From the NCBI RefSeq assembly GCF_013300725.1, contig NZ_JAAIMM010000019.1:1-64000 (forward strand): a stretch of DNA of 64,000 bases, in the 5' to 3' direction. The position numbers were made by a program, and so were the translations under genes. Origin of the DNA: Allocoprococcus comes (lineage in GTDB: Bacteria > Bacillota > Clostridia > Lachnospirales > Lachnospiraceae). The notes beneath the pieces were generated by a model. It saw only the letters and a program-made list of their open reading frames with translations. It ran no database searches and was not told the DNA's origin. Below are positions 33,680 to 41,902 of the stretch, piece by piece (position 1 is the stretch's first letter; each line of letters opens with the position of its first letter).

Positions 33680-34303
33680 ATGAGAGAAAAAAAGGGAATC
33701 CTTATCGTAGTATCCGGATTTTCCGGAGCCGGTAAGGGAACATTGATGAAAAAGCTGATGCAGGACTATGATAATTATGCATTATCAATCTCTGCAACCA
33801 CGCGTCAGCCTCGTGTCGGGGAAGAAGACGGAAGAGAGTATTTTTTCAAAACCAAAGATGAATTTGAAAAAATGATTGCGCGTGATGAGCTTATAGAGTA
33901 TGCTAGATATGTAGAAAATTACTATGGAACTCCGAAACAGTATGTTATGGAGCAGTTAGAAGCAGGCAAGGATGTGATCCTTGAGATTGAGATCCAGGGA
34001 GCACTGAAGGTGAAAGAAAAGTATCCGGATACCCTGCTGATGTTCGTGACTCCGCCGAGTGCGCAGGTACTGAAAGACAGACTGGTAGGACGGGGAACCG
34101 AGACCGCAGAAGTGATCGATTCGAGAATGAAGCGGGCAGTAGAAGAATCACAGGGCGTAGAGAAGTACGATTATCTTGTGATCAATGATGACCTGGAGCG
34201 CTGCGCAAAAGAGATGCACAGTATTATTCAGGGTGAGCATGACCGGGTGAGCCGGAATGCTGACTTTATAGATGATATCAGAAAAGAACTGAAGGAACTG
34301 TAA
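33680..34303 (+). CDS. gmk: Guanylate kinase
   Basis: This enzyme phosphorylates GMP to GDP with ATP. It has 207 residues, normal for the family. The P-loop SGFSGAGKGTL is at residues 12-22, the GMP-binding SISATTRQPRVGEEDGREYFF follows, and VILEIEIQGALKVKEKYP is the Walker-B-like region. I start at the ATG at 33680 with CAGGAGA upstream; the ATG at 33653 lacks a site and adds nine residues before the family's normal N-terminus. It is followed 16 bp later by rpoZ. Confidence 0.95.
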   Translation: MREKKGILIVVSGFSGAGKGTLMKKLMQDYDNYALSISATTRQPRVGEEDGREYFFKTKDEFEKMIARDELIEYARYVENYYGTPKQYVMEQLEAGKDVILEIEIQGALKVKEKYPDTLLMFVTPPSAQVLKDRLVGRGTETAEVIDSRMKRAVEESQGVEKYDYLVINDDLERCAKEMHSIIQGEHDRVSRNADFIDDIRKELKEL

Positions 34304-34319
34304 GAAAGGAGCAGAATTT

Positions 34320-34562
34320 ATGTTACATCCATCATATACCGATTTGATGAAAGTAGTAAATCAGGACGTGGAAGAAGGCGCAACTAAGATTGTCAACAGC
34401 CGTTATTCTATCGTTCTTGCAACAGCAAAGAGAGCGAGACAGATCATTGACGGCGAGATGCCGCTTGTTCCTGTTAAGGACGGCGAAAAGCCGCTTTCTA
34501 TTGCAATTGATGAGCTGAACAGTGGAAAGATCAAAATTATTGCAGAAGACGCTGATAAATAA
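34320..34562 (+). CDS. rpoZ: RNA polymerase omega subunit
   Basis: This 80-residue omega subunit helps assemble beta-prime into RNA polymerase. It shows MLHPSYTDLMKVV, the conserved NSRYSIVLATAKRARQIIDGE helix and KPLSIAIDELNSGKIKII. It is last in the yicC-gmk-rpoZ operon, with AGAAAGGAG upstream and a terminator 10 bp after the stop. Confidence 0.93.
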   Translation: MLHPSYTDLMKVVNQDVEEGATKIVNSRYSIVLATAKRARQIIDGEMPLVPVKDGEKPLSIAIDELNSGKIKIIAEDADK

Positions 34563-34572
34563 AAGAAATTCC

Positions 34573-34600
34573 AATACCCTGCAGCTTTCTGCGGGGTATT
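34573..34600 (+). terminator. Intrinsic terminator after rpoZ
   Basis: AATACCC-t-GCAG pairs with CTGC-g-GGGTATT around a short CTTT loop, ending in ATTTCT. It closes the yicC-gmk-rpoZ operon. Confidence 0.8.
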
Positions 34601-34623
34601 TCTGGGATATGGGTATTTTTATA

Positions 34624-34667
34624 AAAGAATATGCGCGGATGTAAAAAGCGTGTCTGGCATATTCTTT
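34624..34667. repeat. 11-bp inverted repeat upstream of rimO
   Basis: AAAGAATATGC (34624-34634) and GCATATTCTTT (34657-34667) are perfectly complementary around 22 bases, 40 bp before the rimO ATG. It could be a leader hairpin or a regulator site; no T-run follows. Confidence 0.45.
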
Positions 34668-34706
34668 ATCTGAACTAGAAATTATGCTTGAGGAGAAAGT
34701 TATTTT

Positions 34707-36047
34707 ATGAATATATTATTCATTTCGTTAGGCTGTGACAAGAACCTTGTGGATTCGGAGGTCATGCTTGGGATTCTTGCAAAGGACGGTCATCAGATGG
34801 TGGACGATGAGACAATGGCAGATGTCATTATCATTAACACCTGCTGCTTTATCCATGACGCAAAGGAAGAGAGTATCCAGAATATTCTTGAGATGGCAGA
34901 ACTGAAGAAGACCGGCAGATTAAAAGCCCTGATCGTAACAGGATGTCTTGCACAGAGATACAAAGAAGAGATCATTCAGGAGATTCCGGAGGTTGATGCG
35001 GTTCTCGGAACGACTTCTTATGAAGAGATCGCACACGTGATCGATGGAATTTTAAGTGACAGTCCGATGGAGCGCGGAGATGTACGCATGACCATGAAGG
35101 ATGTGGATTATCTCCCGGTGACAGACACACACCGTATGGTGACGACCGGCGGACATTTCGCTTATTTGAAGATCGCAGAAGGCTGTGACAAGCACTGTAC
35201 TTACTGTATTATCCCGAAGGTGCGTGGAGATTTCCGAAGTGTACCGATGGAGCATCTTCTTAAGGAAGCGCAGGAACTGGCAGACGGAGGTGTCAAAGAA
35301 CTGATCCTGGTAGCACAGGAGACGACTATGTATGGAACCGATCTGTACGGAGAGAAGAGACTTCCGCAGCTTTTAAGAGAGCTCTGTAAGATCAACGGAC
35401 TTCGCTGGATCCGTATTTTATACTGCTATCCGGAAGAGATCACAGACGAACTGATCCAGGTGATCAAAGAAGAACCGAAGATCTGTCATTATCTGGATCT
35501 TCCGATCCAGCATGCAAGTGACGGTATCCTGAAGAGAATGGGAAGACGTACTTCTAAAGAACAGCTGATCGAGACAATCGAAAAGCTGCGCCGTGAGATT
35601 CCGGATATTGCACTTCGCACGACATTGATTACCGGATTCCCGGGAGAGACACAGGAACAGCATGAAGAGCTGATGGATTTTGTGGATCAGATGGAATTCG
35701 ACAGACTTGGCGTATTTACTTACTCACCGGAAGAGGATACTCCGGCGGCATCTATGCCTGATCAGATCCCGGAAGAAGTCAAAGAGGACCGTCAGGCAGA
35801 GCTCATGGAACTTCAGCAGGATATCGTATTCGACCAGGCAGAAGACCGGATCGGGGAAGAACTGCTTGTGATGATCGAAGGCAAGGTAGCAGATGAGAAT
35901 GCCTATGTGGGAAGAACCTACCGGGATGCGCCGAATGTAGACGGACTTATTTTTGTGAACACATCGGAAGAGCTGATGTCGGGAGATTTTGCAAGGGTAA
36001 AAGTGACCGGATCGGCAGATTATGATTTGATAGGAGAGTTATTATGA
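34707..36047 (+). CDS. rimO: Ribosomal protein uS12 methylthiotransferase
   Basis: This radical-SAM enzyme adds a methylthio group to a conserved Asp of ribosomal protein S12. It has 446 residues. The N-terminal UPF0004 domain shows SLGCDKNLVDSEVMLG, NTCCFIHDAKEESI and VTGCLAQRY (cluster cysteines). The radical-SAM motif is CDKHCTYCIIPKVRG, with LDLPIQHASDGILKRMGRR later, and a TRAM domain at the C-terminus (FARVKVTGSADYDLIGELL). It overlaps pgsA by 4 bp (ATGA), giving a coupled rimO-pgsA-cinA unit. Confidence 0.95.
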   Translation: MNILFISLGCDKNLVDSEVMLGILAKDGHQMVDDETMADVIIINTCCFIHDAKEESIQNILEMAELKKTGRLKALIVTGCLAQRYKEEIIQEIPEVDAVLGTTSYEEIAHVIDGILSDSPMERGDVRMTMKDVDYLPVTDTHRMVTTGGHFAYLKIAEGCDKHCTYCIIPKVRGDFRSVPMEHLLKEAQELADGGVKELILVAQETTMYGTDLYGEKRLPQLLRELCKINGLRWIRILYCYPEEITDELIQVIKEEPKICHYLDLPIQHASDGILKRMGRRTSKEQLIETIEKLRREIPDIALRTTLITGFPGETQEQHEELMDFVDQMEFDRLGVFTYSPEEDTPAASMPDQIPEEVKEDRQAELMELQQDIVFDQAEDRIGEELLVMIEGKVADENAYVGRTYRDAPNVDGLIFVNTSEELMSGDFARVKVTGSADYDLIGELL

Positions 36048-36586
36048 ATTTACCAAATAAGTTAACGATTTTACGAGTGATTTTAATTCCGTTTTTTGTA
36101 GTGTTTATGTTATTTGATATTACCGGAGCAGCAGACAAATGGATCGCACTTGTGATTTTCTGCGTTGCCAGCCTGACGGATATGCTGGATGGAAAAATTG
36201 CAAGAAAATACAATCTGGTAACGAACTTCGGTAAATTTATGGATCCGCTCGCAGATAAGCTGTTGGTATGTACTGCGCTGATCTGCCTGACATCTATGGA
36301 CAGACTGAATGTCATTGTTGTTCTGGTGATCATTGCCAGAGAATTTATCATCAGCGGATTCCGTCTGGTTGCTTCCGACAATGGAATCGTCATTGCGGCA
36401 AGCTACTGGGGCAAATTTAAAACCGTATCACAGATGGCACTGATTATTGTGTTGATCATGGATCTGGGTGGTGTGTGGAATATTGTAGGAACAGTCCTTA
36501 CATGGGTGGCACTGATCCTGACAGTCGTTTCACTGATCGATTATATCGCAAAGAACAAACAGGTATTAACACAGGGAGGCATGTAA
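36044..36586 (+). CDS. pgsA: CDP-diacylglycerol--glycerol-3-phosphate 3-phosphatidyltransferase
   Basis: This enzyme makes phosphatidylglycerol phosphate at the membrane. The 180-residue protein has several hydrophobic helices and the complete CDP-alcohol phosphotransferase signature (D-x2-DG-x2-AR-x8-G-x3-D-x3-D) in DMLDGKIARKYNLVTNFGKFMDPLADK. The N-terminus MNLPNKLTILRVILIPFFV is typical. It overlaps rimO and lies 1 bp ahead of cinA. Confidence 0.95.
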   Translation: MNLPNKLTILRVILIPFFVVFMLFDITGAADKWIALVIFCVASLTDMLDGKIARKYNLVTNFGKFMDPLADKLLVCTALICLTSMDRLNVIVVLVIIAREFIISGFRLVASDNGIVIAASYWGKFKTVSQMALIIVLIMDLGGVWNIVGTVLTWVALILTVVSLIDYIAKNKQVLTQGGM

Positions 36587-36587
36587 A

Positions 36588-37838
36588 ATGGTTGTAGAGC
36601 TGATTTCTGTCGGCACTGAAATTTTACTTGGCAACATTGTGAATACAAACGCAGCATACCTAGCAGAGAAATGTGCTCTGCTAGGTTGTTCTTTATATCA
36701 CCAGACTGTTGTCGGCGACAATGAAGAGCGTATGGAAGAAGCAATCCGCCAGGCAATAGAGCGCGCTGATATCGTAATTCTGACAGGGGGACTTGGACCT
36801 ACCAAGGATGATCTGACAAAAGAAGTAACTGCAAAGGTATTTGGCAGAAAACTTTATATGGATGAACATTCCAAGGCACGAATCCGGGACTATTTTGAGA
36901 AGATTAAGAGCAAAAAGGTGACAGAAAATAATTGGAAGCAGGCGTTGGTTCCGGAAGGCGCGATCGTGATCGACAATCTGAACGGAACGGCACCTGGACT
37001 GATCCTGGAGGATAAAGAGCGCGGCAAAGCAGCGATCCTGATCCCTGGGCCTCCGAATGAGATGAAGCCGATGTTTGAACACGACATTGCACCGTACCTC
37101 AATAAAAAGCAGCCGGAGGGAATCTATTCCCATATGGTAAAAGTGTGCGGGATCGGGGAAAGCCGGGCAGAGACCATGGTTGCGGATCTGATGGATGCAC
37201 AGACCAATCCGACGCTTGCGCCTTATGCAAAGACAGGAGAGGTACATTTCCGTGTGACGGCAAGAGCCTGCTCGGAAGAAGAGGCGGAGAAGCTGATGCA
37301 GCCGATAATCGAAGAGATGAAGAAGCGTTTTGGGGATGCCGTATATACGACAGAGGAAGAGGTGACTCTGGAAGAGTCGGTGATCCGTCTTCTGGAAGAG
37401 AAGAAGATGACTGTGACAACAGCAGAGTCATGCACCGGCGGGAAGCTTTCAGGAAGACTTCTGAATGTATCAGGAGCGTCAAATGTATATAACGAAGGCT
37501 ACATCACCTATGCCAATGCATCGAAAGAAAAAATTCTTGGTGTGAAGCATGAGACACTGGAAACCTACGGGGCAGTCAGTGAACAGACTGCAGCAGAGAT
37601 GGCGCTTGGAGCAGCAAAGGCGGCAGGTGCGGATGCGGCGCTTAGTGTAACCGGAATCGCAGGACCTGGCGGCGGTACAGCGGAAAAACCGGTCGGACTT
37701 GTGTATATCGGATGTGCGGTAAATGGAGAGGTAACGGTAAGAGAGTACCGTTTTACCGGCAATCGTGAGAAGAACCGGGACTATGCGGTTGCACGTGCGA
37801 TCACACTTTTGAGAGAAGAGCTTTTAAAGAGGGCATAA
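36588..37838 (+). CDS. cinA: CinA-family competence/damage-inducible protein
   Basis: This 416-residue protein has an N-terminal molybdopterin-binding-like domain (VELISVGTEILLGNIVNTNAAYLAEKCA, VILTGGLGPTKDDLTKE, LNGTAPGLILE, IPGPPNEMKPMFE). The C-terminal CinA amidohydrolase domain carries TAESCTGGKLSGRLLNVSGAS, VSEQTAAEMALGAA and SVTGIAGPGGGTAEKPVGLVYIG. Family members act as nicotinamide-nucleotide amidase and/or ADP-ribose pyrophosphatase. It sits downstream of pgsA as in many Firmicutes. It starts 1 bp after the pgsA stop with GGGAGGC upstream. Confidence 0.95.
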   Translation: MVVELISVGTEILLGNIVNTNAAYLAEKCALLGCSLYHQTVVGDNEERMEEAIRQAIERADIVILTGGLGPTKDDLTKEVTAKVFGRKLYMDEHSKARIRDYFEKIKSKKVTENNWKQALVPEGAIVIDNLNGTAPGLILEDKERGKAAILIPGPPNEMKPMFEHDIAPYLNKKQPEGIYSHMVKVCGIGESRAETMVADLMDAQTNPTLAPYAKTGEVHFRVTARACSEEEAEKLMQPIIEEMKKRFGDAVYTTEEEVTLEESVIRLLEEKKMTVTTAESCTGGKLSGRLLNVSGASNVYNEGYITYANASKEKILGVKHETLETYGAVSEQTAAEMALGAAKAAGADAALSVTGIAGPGGGTAEKPVGLVYIGCAVNGEVTVREYRFTGNREKNRDYAVARAITLLREELLKRA

Positions 37839-37857
37839 AAAGACGAGGTAAAGACAA

Positions 37858-39333
37858 ATGATCATAAAAAGACTAAACACCAGCCGGGAAGTTGTGGCAG
37901 GTCTGCATCTGGTATGGGATGTATTTATCAGAGAAAACGCCGGCTCCTGTACACAGCAGGGAATCGAAGAATTTGCCCGCTTCATCAAGATGGAGAATTT
38001 CATGCCGCTTGTGGAAAGAGGAGAGATGATCGTCTTTGGCGTGGTGGAAGGACAGGAGCTGGGCGGTATCGGAGCGGTACAAAGTGACGGGCATATTTCC
38101 CTTCTTTTTGTCCGTCCGGATCTGCGAAGAAGAGGGATTGCAAAGGCGCTTGTAAATGAAATGTGCAGATTCTGTACGATGCAGCTTGCCCTGATGCGCA
38201 TAACCGTCAATGCATCGGTTGTGAGTACGGAGGCTTATCATCATATGGGATTCCGGGATCTGGCACCGGTTCAGGAAAAAGACGGGATCCGGTTTGTCCC
38301 GATGGAGCTTATGGTATCACCGGCAAACGTAAGACCTTCACATTATGGAAAGAAGCATACCGGACTCTTTATCGGAATTGCAGTAACGGCGGTTATTTTT
38401 CTGATTTTCCTAGGGCTTCTTTTCGGAAAGATCATCATCAATTTCTCAAATGCTGACAGAAACCGGCAGGATTCATCACAGATCTTTGAATATGATCCAA
38501 ACGGGGACGGAAGCTTCGGGGATCTCTTTGGCGGGGATGAAAGCGGAGAAAATGGTGAAAGTGAAAGCTCTGAAGAGGCGCAGGGAATCGAAGCGATCGA
38601 GGGCTATGAAGCGGAGAATCTGCCGTATACGATCACGGAGGAAAATTATACGTATTTTTCCAATGGAAATAAAGGCGAATATCCGATGCAGTTTGATGTC
38701 AAATATCCGCAGATCACAGGTGTGGAAGGCGAAAATATTGACAAGATCAATGAAATGCTGAAAGACTGTGCGATGAGTACAGTAAATACTCTGTATCTGG
38801 ATCCGAGTGATTCCATGAAAGAGAAAATGCTGGAAGAATCGGATCCATTTATGGCAAGCCTTGTGACCTATAGGGTTTCTTATGCAGGAGAAGATTTTAT
38901 CAGTGTGGCATTCAATGATATTTATTATGCAGGAAATACTTCTTCCCAGTACTGTGACCTTCGTACCCGCAATATCCGTATTTCGGATGCAAAGCAGTTT
39001 GAGGTGTCGGATATTGTGGATCTAAGTGATGCATTTATGCAGGACTGGATGAAAAAGATGAAGGGCGAAGCACCATCTGCAGAGGTGTTAAGTAATGTGA
39101 AATTAAATGATTTCCGCCAGATTTTAAATGGTGAAATCCTGGAGAACCGGTATTTTGATGCGTTCTTTGTGGACAAAGACGGCATTGAAATTGGAATCAC
39201 TTATCACTATCCGGGAGACGGAAAAGAATCATCTGCGGAGAGTGGATGGATCACAGCGCCGTTTAATATGAAAGAAATAATTGAATATAAAACGGACAGT
39301 GAGTTCTGGAATCTTGTACAAAGTAACAATTGA
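37858..39333 (+). CDS. GNAT acetyltransferase fused to a membrane-anchored DUF3298-like domain
   Basis: The 491 residues fall in three parts. A cytoplasmic GNAT domain (about 1-150) has SLLFVRPDLRRRGIAKALVNEM as acetyl-CoA loop and NASVVSTEAYHHMGF. A single transmembrane helix (about 169-192, GLFIGIAVTAVIFLIFLGLLFG) follows, with an acidic Ser/Glu/Gly-rich linker (about 200-245). The extracellular domain (about 250-491) resembles DUF3298/RsiV-type domains (NYTYFSNGNKGEYPMQFDVKYPQITG, YRVSYAGEDFISVAFNDIYYAG). The combination of an enzyme and a sensor-like outer domain suggests transmembrane signalling, but substrate and ligand are unknown. Confidence 0.85.
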   Translation: MIIKRLNTSREVVAGLHLVWDVFIRENAGSCTQQGIEEFARFIKMENFMPLVERGEMIVFGVVEGQELGGIGAVQSDGHISLLFVRPDLRRRGIAKALVNEMCRFCTMQLALMRITVNASVVSTEAYHHMGFRDLAPVQEKDGIRFVPMELMVSPANVRPSHYGKKHTGLFIGIAVTAVIFLIFLGLLFGKIIINFSNADRNRQDSSQIFEYDPNGDGSFGDLFGGDESGENGESESSEEAQGIEAIEGYEAENLPYTITEENYTYFSNGNKGEYPMQFDVKYPQITGVEGENIDKINEMLKDCAMSTVNTLYLDPSDSMKEKMLEESDPFMASLVTYRVSYAGEDFISVAFNDIYYAGNTSSQYCDLRTRNIRISDAKQFEVSDIVDLSDAFMQDWMKKMKGEAPSAEVLSNVKLNDFRQILNGEILENRYFDAFFVDKDGIEIGITYHYPGDGKESSAESGWITAPFNMKEIIEYKTDSEFWNLVQSNN

Positions 39334-39432
39334 CGAATGTCGAAAATTGTGCGAAAATAAATACATATGGTGTTAAAACAATCACAAACGCCTTATAAAA
39401 GAAAAACAGTTGTATTTGAAAGGAGTTTTAAC

Positions 39433-40125
39433 ATGATTTATTCACATGAAGTAGAAATGATGTGTCCGGTAGCTCAGGGTGCAAACCACGGACCAGCTCC
39501 AATTCCGGAAGAAGCAAAATGGGTAAAGGCTAAAGAAATCAAAGATATTTCCGGTCTTACACATGGTGTCGGCTGGTGTGCTCCACAGCAGGGTGCATGT
39601 AAGCTCACTTTGAACGTTAAAGATGGTATTATTCAGGAAGCACTTGTGGAGACAATCGGATGTTCAGGAATGACTCATTCCGCAGCTATGGCTTCAGAAA
39701 TTCTTCCAGGAAAGACTATTTTGGAAGCACTTAACACAGACCTTGTCTGTGATGCAATCAATACAGCAATGAGAGAACTTTTCTTACAGATCGTATACGG
39801 AAGAACTCAGAGTGCATTCTCAGAAGAAGGACTTCCGATCGGTGCAGGACTTGAAGACCTTGGTAAAGGACTTCGTTCACAGGTTGGTACAATGTACGGA
39901 ACTCTCGCAAAAGGACCACGTTACCTGGAAATGGCAGAAGGTTATGTAACAGGAATCGCTCTTGATGATAAAGATGAGATCATCGGATACCAGTTCGTAA
40001 GTCTTGGAAAATTCACAGACTTTGTCAAAGCAGGCGATACTCCGAACGAAGCTTGGGAAAAAGCTAAAGGACAGTACGGACGTGTAGCTGATGCCGCTAA
40101 GATCATTGACCCACGTAAAAACTAA
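39433..40125 (+). CDS. NifU/IscU-like iron-sulfur scaffold-related protein
   Basis: This 230-residue protein has an IscU-like N-terminal half (VGWCAPQQGACKLTLNVKDGIIQEALVETIGCSGMTHSAAMASEILPGKTILEALN), in which a conserved Cys sits before GMTHSAAM. The C-terminal half is of unknown fold (RYLEMAEGYVTGIALDDKDEIIGYQFVSLGKFTDFVKAG). The start is the ATG at 39433 behind AAAGGAG; an earlier ATG at 39367 lacks a site. It is followed by the GGGtGRT protein, a pairing widespread in Clostridia. A joint role in metal-cluster or redox metabolism is inferred; neither is biochemically understood. Confidence 0.85.
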   Translation: MIYSHEVEMMCPVAQGANHGPAPIPEEAKWVKAKEIKDISGLTHGVGWCAPQQGACKLTLNVKDGIIQEALVETIGCSGMTHSAAMASEILPGKTILEALNTDLVCDAINTAMRELFLQIVYGRTQSAFSEEGLPIGAGLEDLGKGLRSQVGTMYGTLAKGPRYLEMAEGYVTGIALDDKDEIIGYQFVSLGKFTDFVKAGDTPNEAWEKAKGQYGRVADAAKIIDPRKN

Positions 40126-40182
40126 TTACATAGATAGTTGAACGGGTTATATAGGCAACAATATTTTCAGGAGGACAATTAA

Positions 40183-41193
40183 ATGGCTTTATTTGAATCA
40201 TATGAGAGAAGAATTGATAAAATCAATGAAGTTTTAAACAGCTATGGCATTGCTTCACTCGAAGAAGCTGAAAAGATCACAAAGGATGCCGGACTGGATG
40301 TATACAACCAGATCAAAGGCATTCAGCCAATCTGTTTTGAAAACGCATGCTGGGCTTATATTACAGGTGCAGCAATCGCAATCAAAAAAGGATGTACAAG
40401 AGCAGCAGACGCTGCAGCAGCAATCGGAGAAGGTCTTCAGGCTTTCTGTATTCCGGGATCTGTAGCAGATCAGAGAAAAGTAGGTCTGGGACATGGTAAC
40501 CTTGGAAAGATGCTTCTTGAAGAAACAACAGACTGCTTCTGCTTCCTTGCAGGACATGAATCATTCGCAGCTGCTGAAGGTGCAATCGGTATCGCTGAAA
40601 AAGCAAACAAAGTTCGTCAGAAACCTCTTCGTGTTATCCTGAACGGTCTTGGAAAAGATGCTGCAAAGATCATTTCAAGAATTAACGGATTCACATATGT
40701 TCAGACAGACTATGACTATTATACAGGAGAACTGAAAGAAGTTCAGAGAATCGCTTACTCTGACGGACTCCGTTCTAAAGTAAACTGCTACGGTGCAAAT
40801 GATGTACGTGAAGGAGTAGCTATCATGTGGAAAGAAGGCGTTGACGTTTCTATCACAGGTAACTCTACAAACCCGACACGTTTCCAGCATCCGGTTGCAG
40901 GTACATACAAGAAAGAATGCGTAGAAGCAGGAAAGAAATACTTCTCAGTTGCTTCAGGTGGTGGTACAGGACGTACACTTCACCCGGACAACATGGCAGC
41001 AGGACCGGCTTCTTACGGTATGACAGATACACTCGGACGTATGCACTCTGATGCACAGTTCGCAGGATCTTCATCTGTACCGGCTCACGTAGAAATGATG
41101 GGTCTTATCGGTGCAGGTAACAACCCGATGGTCGGAATGACAGTCGCTGTTGCTGTAAGTATCGAGGAAGCTCACAAAGCTGGTAAATTCTAA
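40183..41193 (+). CDS. GGGtGRT protein
   Basis: This 336-residue protein is named for the motif SVASGGGTGRTLHPDN near the C-terminus. Other conserved segments are GIQPICFENACWAYITGAAIAIKKG, CIPGSVADQRKVGLGHGNLGKMLLEE, CFCFLAGHESFAAAEGAIGIAEKAN and the C-terminal MVGMTVAVAVSIEEAH. AGGAGG precedes the ATG. The codon use of this gene and its upstream partner is strongly biased toward ACA/GGA/GCA and C-ending codons, suggesting high expression. The function is unknown; the pairing with a NifU-like protein is conserved. Confidence 0.92.
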   Translation: MALFESYERRIDKINEVLNSYGIASLEEAEKITKDAGLDVYNQIKGIQPICFENACWAYITGAAIAIKKGCTRAADAAAAIGEGLQAFCIPGSVADQRKVGLGHGNLGKMLLEETTDCFCFLAGHESFAAAEGAIGIAEKANKVRQKPLRVILNGLGKDAAKIISRINGFTYVQTDYDYYTGELKEVQRIAYSDGLRSKVNCYGANDVREGVAIMWKEGVDVSITGNSTNPTRFQHPVAGTYKKECVEAGKKYFSVASGGGTGRTLHPDNMAAGPASYGMTDTLGRMHSDAQFAGSSSVPAHVEMMGLIGAGNNPMVGMTVAVAVSIEEAHKAGKF

Positions 41194-41207
41194 GAAATTT
41201 ATTTACA

Positions 41208-41245
41208 GGGCGTGTGAAAAAACGAAAGTTTTTTCATGCGTCCTT
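41208..41245 (+). terminator. Intrinsic terminator after the GGGtGRT gene
   Basis: A GTGTGAAAAAAC stem, GAAA loop and GTTTTTTCATGC are followed by GTCCTTTTGTTTTT, starting 15 bp after the stop. Confidence 0.75.
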
Positions 41246-41298
41246 TTGTTTTTGGATGCGACAGTTGTTATATTTTATAAAAAAGTGTATAACTCCCC

Positions 41299-41643
41299 TT
41301 ACCCCATAAGAATGCTATTATGAAATCCTATGCGGCAGTTGCAACTTTTTTTCTGTTTGTTATGATATTTATAAAGATTACACTGATCCTCCAGTTCACG
41401 CAATGATATATAGCCATGCGTCATGAATCCAAACAAAACTGTTTTCAGCATGCTGACCGGGTCATATCTGAGTCTTCCTGTATAATGATGAGGAATATTT
41501 TTCAGATATTTCTCCAGTTCGATTCCTCCCATAAATCTGTCAAAAGTCAGCACCGGATCACAAATGTCCAGATAATCTTGAATTAGCATTGGCAAAACTG
41601 CCTGTTTGGGGTTAGAATAGATTATGTTATTAATTTTTTTCAC
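41299..41643 (-). pseudogene. Transposase N-terminal remnant (IS1182-like)
   Basis: The frame encodes an N-terminal transposase segment: MKKINNIIYSNPKQAVLPMLIQDYLDICDPVLTFDRFMGGIELEKYL, then RLRYDPVSMLKTVLFGFMTHGYISLRELEDQC. This is the pattern of IS1182-type transposases, which are normally over 450 aa with a later DDE domain. After LEDQC the sequence becomes unrelated (NLYKYHNKQKKSCNCRIG), so only about 90 residues survive. The DDE catalytic core is missing, so it cannot be active. An IS-end-like hairpin lies just upstream on the plus strand side (41662-41707). Confidence 0.85.
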
Positions 41644-41661
41644 AAGTTAATTATAACAGAA

Positions 41662-41707
41662 AGAAAGACCTTGAGTTCATTATAAACTCTTGGTCTTTCT
41701 TTTTTTC
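41662..41707. terminator. Strong hairpin beside the transposase remnant
   Basis: AGAAAGACC-tt-GAGTT pairs with AACTC-tt-GGTCTTTCT, followed by TTTTTT on the plus strand. It is either the outward-reading protection hairpin of the insertion sequence or a plain terminator. Confidence 0.6.
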
Positions 41708-41711
41708 GGGA

Positions 41712-41730
41712 CTTTTTTCACAGCCCCTTT
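41712..41730. repeat. 19-bp IS-end direct repeat, copy 1
   Basis: CTTTTTTCACAGCCCCTTT is identical to 46495-46513 and in the same orientation. Here it lies beside the IS1182-like transposase remnant, so it is probably that element's terminal sequence. Confidence 0.65.
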
Positions 41731-41902
41731 TTTTTTTCTGCAAAAACATGAAGATATTTGTTCCTGTTATAATAAAAATCTTTGTTGTAAAGATTGGAGT
41801 CGCAAGTTAATATATGATACATATGGCGGAATGAAGAGATCTATTTTCTGTAAAAAAGTATAATGAGAATATGAGTATCCGTAAAACGAAAGGAGATAGA
41901 AG

